A stretch of 64,000 nucleotides of DNA, taken from assembly GCA_003194525.1 (NCBI GenBank), contig NBIV01000065.1, positions 62,001 through 126,000 of the forward strand. The letters are read 5' to 3'. Source of the DNA: Gracilariopsis chorda. Lineage: Eukaryota; Rhodophyta; Florideophyceae; Gracilariales; Gracilariaceae. The translations under genes and the position numbers were made by a program. Below, in pieces: positions 46,154-55,594 of this stretch (position 1 is its first letter; every line of letters starts with the position of its first letter). The notes below the pieces were generated by a model that was not told the DNA's origin, made no database searches, and worked only from the letters and a program-made list of their open reading frames with translations.

Positions 46154-47257
46154 GTTATGGGCCCAGAGAACGATCACAGCGGACACAACATTCTAAGTCC
46201 ACCCAGATTCCGACATGGTACCGACAAGCTACTTTGGCGAGAGGCTGTCTTAGAGTGGGCGGAAAATCTAGAAGCACGTGCTAGCTTTGGCGACAGCCGC
46301 GCAAAAGCAGAAGCCGGGACACTTTCTATGACTCTCTACCGATCGCTAGAATTTGGAAAGAAGGAGATCATTAAGAAAGCAATGAGAAAAGGGGAACTAA
46401 GATTGAATTTCAAAAGCCACGAAGATGTGTGTCAATCAGAAGTTGTCAGAAAAATTGTCAACTTAGTGGCAAAGGATTCAACCACAGACCGTCTACTCAG
46501 AATGGTCAGGCTTCATAAACAAGCTAACCTTTGCAAAAGAAAGGTATCGGAATCCATCCCTGAGTACTCAGACCGTTTTACAGGACCGGCTATGTCATAT
46601 CTTGACCTAACAAGATCCGACCAAGACTCAAGTGAAAGCCAGAATCTAGCTATATCCTGCCTATCAACTGCAGGACTAACGTCCCAGACTTTCGCAAATA
46701 TTATGAACAACGTAGTGACGTCCTGCAAGAATAAGGCAAAGGACCCTGAGGCCATTGTTTCTATCAATCTGCACCGCCTAGAAGCAATCGACCAAATACT
46801 CAGAGATCTTAAAGAGAACTTTCCGAAGGAAACCAGTCACCAAAAATTCAATTCCTGTTTGGAAGTTGTCCAAGCCATCATCGAACAATATTATCGTAAT
46901 CATGATGAAGACAGGAAAGTTATATGGATAGGACTTGAAGATGTGGTGAATGCTCTCAGTGAGGCTCAAATAGAGGATGAAGACCTCGATAATAGACCAG
47001 CAGCGAAAGTCAAAGGTGAAGATTCTAGGGCTCTTATGAACTCTACTCGCCCTTACAGAAAGAACCATAGACGCAAACGAGATTTCCACGAAAACGAAGA
47101 CATCCAACTGCGCCCGAAGCACATGGGAAACAAAAACTTGAGCGATGACAGCAAGGATAAGAATGACCAGCACAGTGGATCTTTTTCACAGAAAAAACAT
47201 CGCTCCCACAGCGATGAAAAGAATGAAAAGAAGCCCACTAAACGGTTTTTTCAGTAA
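46118..47257 (+). CDS. Element E gag
   Basis: An intact 379-codon frame from ATG 46118 to TAA 47255-47257. An upstream in-frame TTG at 46061 is not needed, since 46118 is the first ATG after the TATA box. The central capsid-like helical region (about 46200-46850) is followed by a strongly basic and acidic C-terminus rich in Lys, Arg, Asp, Glu, His and Ser. There is no CCHC zinc knuckle, as in yeast Ty1 gag, so RNA binding would rest on the basic tail. The primer-binding site must lie within the coding sequence just after 46153. Pol follows in the -1 frame. Confidence 0.8.
   Translation: MNIDHISEVQATVMGPENDHSGHNILSPPRFRHGTDKLLWREAVLEWAENLEARASFGDSRAKAEAGTLSMTLYRSLEFGKKEIIKKAMRKGELRLNFKSHEDVCQSEVVRKIVNLVAKDSTTDRLLRMVRLHKQANLCKRKVSESIPEYSDRFTGPAMSYLDLTRSDQDSSESQNLAISCLSTAGLTSQTFANIMNNVVTSCKNKAKDPEAIVSINLHRLEAIDQILRDLKENFPKETSHQKFNSCLEVVQAIIEQYYRNHDEDRKVIWIGLEDVVNALSEAQIEDEDLDNRPAAKVKGEDSRALMNSTRPYRKNHRRKRDFHENEDIQLRPKHMGNKNLSDDSKDKNDQHSGSFSQKKHRSHSDEKNEKKPTKRFFQ
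47242..47257 (+). promoter_or_regulatory. Candidate -1 frameshift window of element E
   Basis: Gag and pol frames overlap only at 47242-47257. A run of six T (47246-47251, read as TTT TTT in gag) sits two codons before the gag TAA, so a -1 slip is possible. I see no strong downstream hairpin. Confidence 0.35.
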
Positions 47258-50200
47258 GGGAGTCGGTGACTTGTAAGGATCCGAATCCCATACTGGACGA
47301 AGGTAACCCAACTTCATCGGGCGGCCTATCGTCCGCAATGTGGCTTTGTGAAGTGCAGGGTATAAACTTCGAACCGTATAAACCGAGAAAGGTATATCAG
47401 AGAGGATGGGGTCACGAATGCGTTGAGGCGAAACCGGTTGCATGCTCATGGACCCTATCCACCCAAGACACGAATGATAGACCCACAGATCTCACTTTTG
47501 ACTTGATCGACGATGACTCTTCTCTGACGATTGGATTAGACGTTAAGCAGTACAGCATCACAGACTCTCACCAAATTCCACCGACATTAACCATCAAAAG
47601 ACCTTCAGACACGAGTGAGCGTGCGTTTGAAATATACCTGACAGGAACGCAATTGACGGAAAAGCGTTCGAGGTTGATGATCGTCCCCTCAGTAAGAGCG
47701 ATGATGGGTACGAACACCAGAAAGATCAGACCTAAAACTTTAGCAAAGCGTTTGCATAGGTTGACACACGCACCTCCCGACGAAATCATGAACTTATGTC
47801 ACAGAGCAGGAAAAGCAACAAAGGAACTCGAAGAAGAAGTAAGAAAGATTACTTCAAATTGCATCGTATGTTCCAGCGCAGGACCGCCAATTCCATCCAA
47901 AAAGGTATCAATCTCACACGTCAACGAGGCATTTAACGTTGAGATACAGGTAGACTTCACGTTCTGCACCATCCGAGACACGACGTATATTGTCTTGCAC
48001 ATGGTAGACGCAGGTACTGGATACTCCGAAGCTACAATCACACAAGATAGAAACGCGAGCACTATCATATTCGTGATAGAATGCGAATGGATACATAAGC
48101 ATGGGAGACCCGACTCTTTATCAGCAGACGACGAACTCAATTCCAAAGCTGTAAGCAAGTTCCTCTCCAGACAGAATATCAGGTTCAAACCCCGTCCAGT
48201 TCGAAGACACAACAAGACAGGGATCGTAGAGAGAAAGAACGGGGTACTCAAGAGAATACTGGAAAAACTCCAATTGGACGAGACCTCCGGTAACGATAAG
48301 GTCTTACTGTCCAGAGCAGTATTTTTATCGAATCTATTCACCGGGTCAAAGATCATGAGTAGCTTCGAACTAGCACGTGGATACAAACCTGCAATACTTG
48401 GCGTTCCACGTCAACTGGTAAGCGAAGAGTTGCTTAATTCGTACATGGAACAGTCCGCAACACGGGCATTACAGCGCCTGCTTAGATCCAGAGACAACTC
48501 CGGACTCTCGAAGGAATCTATAAAACCCGGGGACGAAATCCTGTTCTACTACCGGACCACCGCGCACAACCAAAGAGACGAGTGGAAGCCAGCCAAAGTT
48601 GTACAGCCGCAGAGACACTACGTCGAAGTACGAACAAAACCAACTGCTCCCATATCCAAGGTTGCATACGAGGACGTAAGGCTGCGGCCCAACTCAGATC
48701 TAGCACGAGAATTGAGTGAAGGCATGATGGAGGACTATATCGATTAAACACTTTCCCCGTGTGATTCTCCGAATGAAGTTGAAGAGCCGCAGGTGCAATC
48801 CCTATTTACTTCAGAACGACCCGAGCCTGCCAGAGAGGCAGATAAAGCCCACAAGGATACAGGGGAGTATGCGAATGCCTTGTTGCAGAACCCTCAAGAA
48901 GAAGCACAAGGCCCCCTCGGATCAGATAAGCAAAGAGTTTTGGAACATATGAAAGAAGTAGTGGGATCCCGACAAGTAACCGCGCGCGAAGTACAGTTTG
49001 CTCCAGCATGGATACTCAGGGATGCCATCGAGAAGGAGCATCGAGACAACTGGTCTCACGCATACATAGAGGTCAATGAGTCAGACGTAGCAAAAGATGC
49101 GAATGTCATATCTTCGCACACGGTATTTAAAGTGAAGGAAGACGAAGAACAGCACCGAACACTCAAGGCACGATTGGTCACTCATGGCAACCGGGACAAT
49201 TTCAAAGACGATATTAGGAAAGACTGTTCAAACGCAGACATGACTCTCGTGCGAATGCTCATCAGCATAGCACTATGTCTTGGATTCGTATTCGGCGTCG
49301 CCGATGTGAAGGGAGCTTACTTGCAGAGCGGTCCAATCACGCGCGAAATATATGTACGCCCAGCAACAGAATTCAGGAGGAAGAAAGGAGTCCTGTGGAA
49401 GCTTACTAAGCTGCCCTATGGTATTGTGGAGGCCGGAAGGCAATGGGCTAAGAGGATTGAATCATGGATGATGTGCAACGGAAGGCTCGAAAGGGTATTT
49501 GGAGTGAACCAGCTATTCATCAAACGTGATCACGATGAAAACATAGTGCTGATTATGGCAAAACTCGTGGACGACATCCTAGTAGCAGGACTAAGGCAAA
49601 ACATCGAGACATTCATGTCGGAGCTTGAACACGAGTTCGCTATAGGAAAAGTCAGGATCGGAGAAAAGCTTACCTTTGCAGGATGCGACATTTCCCTAGA
49701 TGCGGACTCGAACGTGCTTCTGTCTATGTTATCCTACAATGAAAGGGTTTGCGCTGTCGATTTGACAAAGGCACGACGGAGAGAGCGTGAAGACAGAGCA
49801 ACAGACGAGGAGGTACAACAATACCGCTCTTTAGCGGGTACGCTGATGTACCTTGGATCCACGGTTCTGCCTCATGCATCTATGGTTACCTCGATGATGC
49901 AACAAGAACTAGGGAATCTACAGGTGAGGCACTTCGTAGATGCCAACGCCATGCTTCGCGAACTGCAAACCCTGAAGCCAGTGATAAAGTTCATCAGACC
50001 AACCGGGATCCAGAGAGCCACACTCATCAGCCTTTCAGACGCATCTCACAGTCGAAACGACAACCCTTATGGCCAAACAGGTATCGTCTGTGGAATGAAG
50101 CTTACGACAATGTTCGGAGAAAAAGATGTTTTCCACCCCTTGTACTGAATCAGTTCTAAGCAGAAAGGTGTGACTTACTCGTCTTTTGGGGCGGAGATTG

Positions 50201-50563
50201 TAGCTTGTTCTGAAGCAGAGGACAGAGGATACGATATGAAAGCCTCTTATCGTAGCATCTTCCCAAACGTCGAAATCAAGCATCATGTGTTGGTGGATTC
50301 TAAAGCGCTGTTTGATACTATAACGACACTACATGAATGTCGTGAATACAGGTTGCGCAAAAACGGTTACCATGATTAGAGACGCATTTGAATCAGGGGA
50401 TCTTGACCAGATCACTTGGATCCCAGGAAGCGCGAATCTAGCCGACGCATTAACTAAGCGCAGCGTCACACATGGGAATAACCTCAATCGCATGTTCGAA
50501 CACGGCATATGGAATGTCGATCTCTCCCGAGGAATAAGCCACGAAACAGAACTTTGGCATTAA
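47242..50563 (+). pseudogene. Element E pol: protease region, integrase, RT, RNase H
   Basis: A single pol frame with TAA at 48745-48747, TGA at 50146-50148 and a one-base shift in an A5 run near 50355-50361. The N-terminal part (47266-47700) should hold the protease, but no clean DTG/DSG is visible; the closest is an LIDDDSS stretch near 47500. Integrase: RLHRLTH plus CIVC (zinc), QVDFTF, SADDEL and GIVERKNG, giving a complete DDE set. RT: VADVKGAYLQ, LPYGIVEAGRQW and LVDDILVAG. RNase H: LSDASHSRN, then SSKQKG and DSKALFDT. The TGA lies where copia RNase H normally has Trp before the SKQ block. Otherwise well preserved. Confidence 0.85.
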
Positions 50564-50642
50564 TCACCGCAGACCCGTGCTGCCAGACACTCCCTACACT
50601 GTTTTGTTTGTTGAGGTGGATACATTTATACTAAGGATACTA

Positions 50643-50657
50643 GCGCGACGGGGGGTG
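50643..50657 (+). promoter_or_regulatory. Polypurine tract of element E
   Basis: GCGCGACGGGGGGTG immediately before the 3' LTR start at 50658. The G6 core is the likely priming site. Confidence 0.5.
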
Positions 50658-50930
50658 TGTCGGTTACGTACTCTTTCCGTAGTTCCAAAAGCCGGAACAC
50701 GTATATTGTCAGCTAAACAAGTACAATAACGAAGGTCCAGAGTCCGGGACGTGAAGCCCCAAGTAACCCAAAGGTCTTGTAGGTAACCTTATATAAACCT
50801 ACCAATCTACCGGAGCTAAGAGAAGCTCCCGGCAGACTTGTGCCGCATTTGTTGTTTAAGCTTAGCAGAACGTTCTCACACTGCGTTTACGACAATGAAC
50901 ATCGACTACATATCAGAAGTTCAAGCAACA
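50658..50930 (+). repeat. Element E 3' LTR
   Basis: Partner of 45885-46153, followed by the ACAGT duplication. It differs by an 8-bp insertion (CCGGCAGA region, about 50829) and a 4-bp deletion. Confidence 0.93.
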
Positions 50931-51204
50931 ACAGTAACATAAGAATATGCAGAACTAGAAGTTGCCAGAACTCTTTGCTCATAAACTGAACTTCATCGCC
51001 GTTGGAGCAATGGATACCGAATTGACGTAGCCCTACCCGGCCGTCCAGAATCTCCACCTCCTCCACCTCACTGGGTCGAGAGAACGTCAAGAGAAGATTA
51101 TCTCTGGGGTTTAATGAAATAGACTTTATGCCTTTTGTTCCAATTTGATGATGTGAAGGGGCTTTGCATACCGTCTTCTTAGCGATGGGCTTCTTATGAG
51201 CCAT
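50931..51204 (-). pseudogene. Interrupted minus-strand gene, 5' part
   Basis: Starts at a true ATG (complement 51202-51204) in a good context (ACCAAAATGG) and runs 91 codons to the copia E insertion site. The N-terminus is basic (Lys-rich, first 25 residues) and the middle mixed. At the insertion the codon TAC is split, and its remaining two bases are found at 45878-45879 beyond E. Collapsing E and solo LTR 2 gives an open frame of 118 codons before the first stop at 44959. No known domain in this part. Confidence 0.55.
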
Positions 51205-52232
51205 TTTGGTTCTCTTGGTTCCTTTAATACTACAAGTCAGCTTTTATGAAGAGTATACTAGGGGACTTAAACCCAACTTTACTACGTCTTAATTAATGCA
51301 AACGTGGCATAAAGTTGATTTACATTAAAATTTATTAAAAAGGGTAAATAACTGCTAAAAAAAGTAACCGTTTGTAAAAACTTGTTGAAGAGGATGTGTG
51401 TGCTTATACCAAATGCTGCACCGGAAGGTGGCAGCGCCGGGGCACAGGGCGGAGACGGAATTAGTGCTGGAAGGTGGTAGCGCCTCGGCGCAATGCAAAG
51501 GAAGGGGTAGTGCCGGAAAGTGGTAGCGGCAGAGTGCAGGGCAAAGAAGGGGGTAGTGCCGGAAGGTGGTAGCGCTGGGGCGCAAGGCGGAGACAGAGGT
51601 AGTGTCGAAAGATGGCGGCGCCGAGGTGTAAGGCAGAAGCAAAAAGAGAGCTGGAAAGTAGCAGCGGTGGGACAAAAGGCGAAGCGTAGGGACGTAGAGA
51701 TGTTTTGAGGATGAGAGGAGTAGAATGAAAGAAGTTGCCTTAATATAGCCGCTCGTGGCTACTGGCGTGCTTGGCATGGCGATTTTTGCTAGTGTTGTGA
51801 TTGGCCCTTTGGCAATCTCGTTGGAGGGCCCATGTCAATAAAAGCCCAGTTTTCGCCCCTTCACGTCGAGAGAAGGGGGAGGCAAGCACTCTGTTGCTTT
51901 CAGTATCTTTCTGAAATCTACGACTGCAGATTCTGTATCTCATCCTGTTTTTCGTACCCTCTACTTCGTGTCATACGTTTCTACGAAAAACGCTACGAAT
52001 TTCGTGCTGCGTAATTCCTCTATTGACAACTGCAGTTGGTTGTGGGCAGTCCTCCGTGCGTTGTCGAAGTTACTGCCCATCGGGGCGATTTCTTCAGAAA
52101 TGTTCGTTGTTGAGCATGGTGGGGGAGAAGCACAATTAATAGTAATACATGGTTTTACTCAAACAAGAACAAGCTCATGCAAAGTGTCTAGCGAGCGGAA
52201 AGGGCCGGTATGAGTACCTGCGCAGCCGCTCC
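51205..52232. other. Intergenic region with minisatellite and promoter-like segment
   Basis: AT-rich DNA to 51360, the minisatellite to about 51691, then a segment around 51750-52000 with an AATAAAAGCCCAG box near 51836 resembling a TATA box followed by a pyrimidine-rich leader. The last may be an LTR remnant. The minus-strand gene downstream (52233-53912) ends here. Confidence 0.3.
51419..51691 (+). repeat. 46-bp minisatellite, about six units
   Basis: Units start at 51419, 51465, 51511, 51557, 51603 and 51649, with consensus around TGCCGGAAGGTGGTAGCG then GGCGCAAGGCGGAGA. Units 2 to 5 are exactly 46 bp; identity between units is about 65-80% by eye. Period 46 is not a multiple of three, so it is not a coding repeat. 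Confidence 0.85.
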
Positions 52233-53912
52233 CTAATGCAACTCGGCAATAGTGCATCTGACACCTCCACCTCCAACCTTTTCAATAGTAGAAATATCCG
52301 CATGAACCAAACGCTCCACACCCGAAAGCAACTTCTCCCTCTGATTCTGCGTAAAGGCGTCGTGCGCGCCCGTGCTCATCACCATCACCTGGTCGGCATG
52401 GAAACTCTCCAACTCCAACACATTGCCACAGAAGTGTTCCACCTGATCGTAGGAAATGTCGACAACGGTATGGCCCGAATCCCTCAAAGAGCTGACAACC
52501 ATTTGACGCTCCTTTGCATCAGCAATGCATTCGAGGCATACAACGGCCACTCGCGTGCCCACAGACATCATCACATTGGTGTGATAAATGGGACGGTTTT
52601 CACGGTCCGTCGCCGTGAACGGCACAAGATTATAATCCATAACCTTTGCCCAAGCGCGAGCAAGTCCGAAATCAGAGCGCTGCGACAAGGCAAGATACGC
52701 GATGCGATTGATACGATCGAGCACCAAACTGCCCGTGCCTTCCAGAAATCGCGGTGGATCAGCCTCTTCCTCGCGAGTCAAGTCATAAACGTGGGTGTAC
52801 CGCCCTCGCGTAAGTAAGCGTTGAACGAGGCGACGTTCCTTTCTGCGCGTATTGGCCTTCATCGGATACAAAACAAGCACGCAGGAACTGCCCGTCTCAA
52901 TGTTCGTGTGCGTTGAGAAAGTGTTATTGGGGAAACAAGCATCGGGAGTATTATGCCAATCCTCATGCGTGAACAGATGCACATGCGCTCCCACACCTCG
53001 CACGCGATCGATTAGAGCGGCGTGTAAAGCTGAAAACTCTGAAAGCACCTTTCGACGAAGTGCGGCGCCGCCGTCACTCAGAGTGAGCTCTGCGGGGTTG
53101 TCATGCATGAAGTGGTTGTCGGCGGCGGCATTCTCGTTGAAACAGAAGGCGGTTGGTGCGCAGGCAAGCACGTGATTGGTGGATTGCTGCACTGGAATAG
53201 GATCCAATCCATCGCGCATTCGCGCAAGTTGGGCGGTGGTGTCGACCGGAATGACTCGGAAGCCAGCCGAGTGAAGATACGAAATGACGTCCACATCGGT
53301 TCGCACCGGTTTGTACGCGCCGTTAACCCAGACAAACTCGTTGACGAAACGACGGTGATTGTTGGACGGCTTGACGATGGATCGCAACACGGCGACAGCA
53401 TCATCGGCCACAAACGCAAAGTAGTCGGACAGAGTCTTTCGATGCTCGGATCGATCGAACACGTCTCTGACAATGACCACCTTTCGACGGTTGAATATGG
53501 GCGACTCCAAAGCGGACAGCACCGCCGGCCAGTTGGTCTCCAAGCCGACGCCGATGAAAATGGCGGTGGATCCAGATATCAAATCGGCCGGATGAAGGCG
53601 CGCATGCGGGGAGAGTGGAAGCGCGCGCCACGAGCTGTACAGTGCGGCGTGTTGACGATGGTGAAATAGTCGGTGTTCATCGCCGCCTGGAAGAGGGAGC
53701 GAGTGGCTTGTGGACGGCGCCGGAGACACGTCTGGAATTGGGGGGGGAGCGGTTGGCGTTGGGGGCGAGGTCGAGGGCGGCGAAAGCGGGTGCGCTGAGG
53801 ACGCTGCTACCGGGGTGGGACGGGGCGGGACGCGCGTGGCTGGAAGTCGACGTGGTATGAAGGAAGTGGGCAGTGCGGCGCGTAGACGGGGAAGCAGTGC
53901 TGCTCGCAGCAT
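52233..53912 (-). CDS. CtlX-type guanidino-group-modifying hydrolase (arginine deiminase-related)
   Basis: A 559-residue intron-free ORF from the ATG at 53912-53910; an upstream in-frame TTG is not a credible start. Residues 243-559 match the CtlX/arginine-deiminase-related family of the amidinotransferase fold. The opening TNHVLACAPTAFCFN is followed by DACFPNN (Asp324), FLEGTGSLVLD (Glu391), PIYHTNVMM (His444) and a C-terminal GGGGVRCTIAE with the expected nucleophile Cys553. These Asp/Glu, His and Cys residues form the catalytic set of the family, which acts on arginine- or citrulline-like substrates; the exact substrate cannot be read. Residues 1-40 are Arg/Ala/Leu-rich and lack acidic residues, like an organelle transit peptide. 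A Pro/Ser linker (40-75) and an extra domain of about 150 residues (about 85-235) precede the hydrolase; I do not recognise that domain. Bacterial members lack it. Confidence 0.88.
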   Translation of the reverse strand: MLRAALLPRLRAALPTSFIPRRLPATRVPPRPTPVAASSAHPLSPPSTSPPTPTAPPPIPDVSPAPSTSHSLPLPGGDEHRLFHHRQHAALYSSWRALPLSPHARLHPADLISGSTAIFIGVGLETNWPAVLSALESPIFNRRKVVIVRDVFDRSEHRKTLSDYFAFVADDAVAVLRSIVKPSNNHRRFVNEFVWVNGAYKPVRTDVDVISYLHSAGFRVIPVDTTAQLARMRDGLDPIPVQQSTNHVLACAPTAFCFNENAAADNHFMHDNPAELTLSDGGAALRRKVLSEFSALHAALIDRVRGVGAHVHLFTHEDWHNTPDACFPNNTFSTHTNIETGSSCVLVLYPMKANTRRKERRLVQRLLTRGRYTHVYDLTREEEADPPRFLEGTGSLVLDRINRIAYLALSQRSDFGLARAWAKVMDYNLVPFTATDRENRPIYHTNVMMSVGTRVAVVCLECIADAKERQMVVSSLRDSGHTVVDISYDQVEHFCGNVLELESFHADQVMVMSTGAHDAFTQNQREKLLSGVERLVHADISTIEKVGGGGVRCTIAELH

Positions 53913-53935
53913 GGTTGCGAAGGCTGTGGTGCGCA

Positions 53936-53977
53936 AGGAGGGAGACTCGCGTGAACAGGAGGGAGACTCGCGTGAAC
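53936..53977 (-). repeat. 21-bp tandem duplication in the leader of the hydrolase gene
   Basis: AGGAGGGAGACTCGCGTGAAC occurs twice back to back, 24 bp upstream of the ATG on the minus strand. It could duplicate a regulatory site or be neutral. Confidence 0.7.
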
Positions 53978-53979
53978 AA

Positions 53980-55594
53980 GAGGGGCGGCGCAGAGTGGGG
54001 TGCTGGGGCGGGGTGCGGTGGAGGAACGCGATGAGTGGCAGTGACGAAGACGACGGGAACGGAAGTGGGGGAGGGAAGAAGTTTTTTCCTTTTTTTTTTT
54101 ATGTTTGCTGTGTTACTTACTCTGCGCTGCGGGCGCGGCGGGGGGGGGGCGGATGGAAGGAGTGCTGGAGATGCGGAGCTGGGGTGGCAGCGAGATTTGC
54201 GGCTGCGCTGAAATGGTTTTAAAGGGGGGTGGGGGGTGGGGGGGGAGTGGAATTGCGCGCTTGAAATGGTTGTCTATGACGGGACACGTAGGGGCGTTTG
54301 AGAGCATTTTGGAGCAGTCGTGGGTGCGGTGTGGATTGCACGACACCCATGGCAGAGGCGGATGTAACGGCGAATGAACGGGCGAGTAGAGGCGTGCCAC
54401 GGCGGACGCGCTGTACCTTTTTGCAGAAGCATGGCCAAGCTGTACACTTTATTGAGCGTGTGCGTGTGCGTGCGTGGCGTTGCTCTCACCGGTTGCGGAT
54501 TGGACGCGCGGGGGGCGTACGGGGCTGGGGCGGTGTGCGGAAAGGGCTTGCGGAAAGAGGAGGGGGGTGTGTGAAAGCGTGCTCCGCGGTGAAGGGGACG
54601 TGAAGGGGTGAAGGGGGGGGGGGTGTTACGCGCGTAGCGCTTCGGCGCTTGGAAGTGGAGCGGGAGCGCGGGCGGTGGTGATAGTTGGACGCTGTATGAA
54701 GGCGTGGTGAGAGGCGCGTAGCAGGGCGTTGAATGTGGGAGCTCGCTACAAGTATTGCTGGACAAGCTCGCATCAGTGTCTGGCGGCACACTTTTGTAGC
54801 GCGGTCGTCTCGGCACCAGCGGGAGCTGCGTCCCAAGCGCGGCCTTCGCCAACAACGAGCGGCCCCCCCCCCCCCCGCGCACATGCGCAAAGCGAAGAAC
54901 ATGTTCTCTCACGCGTGCTGACGCGCGGCCGCGCACAAGACGCCGCAGCGCGGCTGTCAGCGCGTGCTTACAGCGCGAAGGTGACCGCGCAGCAAGCGCG
55001 GCAGCGACCCGCCGCCTCGCGCGCGCCCGCTGTGAACAGACAACTCAACACGCGCACTGGCGCACCCGGTGACTTGGCGTCGTCTCGTGACCCGCCCCCC
55101 CGCCACCAACACCTCGCCGCCCATCGCCTCCTCCCCCTCGACCTCCCTCTCTTCCGTCCACGCCAACCTCCCCCCCCCCCCCCCCGCCTTCCACGCCCTC
55201 ATACACAACCCGTATACGCACACTGAGTATCACTGCTCACCCCTGTAACCTTTCATCCTCCAACATTTACTTCCCCCTCCTATCTACACTATATATCCCC
55301 CCCTTCTCCAACCCTTGTATCCTCCCTCCGCAAACTTCCCCCCCACCCCCCCCCCGTTTCCATCCTTTCACGTGCTTGCCACCACCCTACTTTGTACTCT
55401 CGATCCCCACTTTCAAATCCACCCTCCAGCCCTCCCCCTCTCGTTCTATATTCCCACTCCCACTCCCACTCCCCCCCCCCACCCCCTCCCTACATATATA
55501 CCCTCCCGCGATCCCACTCCTGACACCAGTCACCCTCCACCCTCCACCCTTTTAATACTCCCCCCCCTCCCCCCCCCCCCCCGCCCGCCCCACC
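53980..55594. other. Intergenic region between divergent genes, rich in C and G homopolymers
   Basis: Separates the minus-strand hydrolase from the plus-strand coiled-coil gene, so it holds both promoters. On the plus strand G runs predominate up to about 54630 and C runs from about 54860 on, with a T14 run near 54087. Open frames here (for example 54274-54936 minus and 54729-55226 plus) are low-complexity by-products of this composition. Confidence 0.5.
55230..55594 (+). promoter_or_regulatory. Pyrimidine-rich promoter and leader of the giant gene
   Basis: Nearly all C and T on the plus strand. TATA-like boxes ACTATATATCC (about 55287) and ACATATATACC (about 55492). Several runs of C longer than eight precede the start codon, which lies in CACCATGTC. 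Confidence 0.45.

Larger units (their letters stand above)
45885..50930 (+). mobile_element. Near-intact Ty1/copia element E
   Basis: A 5,046-bp element with LTRs of 269 and 273 bp, TG...CA ends and a perfect 5-bp target duplication ACAGT (45880-45884, 50931-50935). Gag, then pol with integrase before RT, as in copia. The LTRs differ by about seven substitutions and two small indels (about 2.6% by eye). Only two nonsense codons and one single-base frameshift are seen in pol; gag is intact. Confidence 0.93.

Noticed and set aside
51419-51691. CRISPR-like array
   Set aside because: The units are contiguous and degenerate with no unique spacers, and the context is eukaryotic.
52149-52817. 222-codon plus-strand frame
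   Set aside because: Antisense shadow of the CtlX-type hydrolase, which has conserved catalytic motifs on the minus strand.
54274-54936. 220-codon minus-strand frame in the divergent intergenic region
   Set aside because: Made of Pro/Thr/Arg/His runs produced by homopolymer-rich DNA; no domain or good start.
54729-55226. 165-codon plus-strand frame
   Set aside because: Low-complexity Pro/Arg/Ala peptide caused by C runs; it lies in the promoter of the giant gene.
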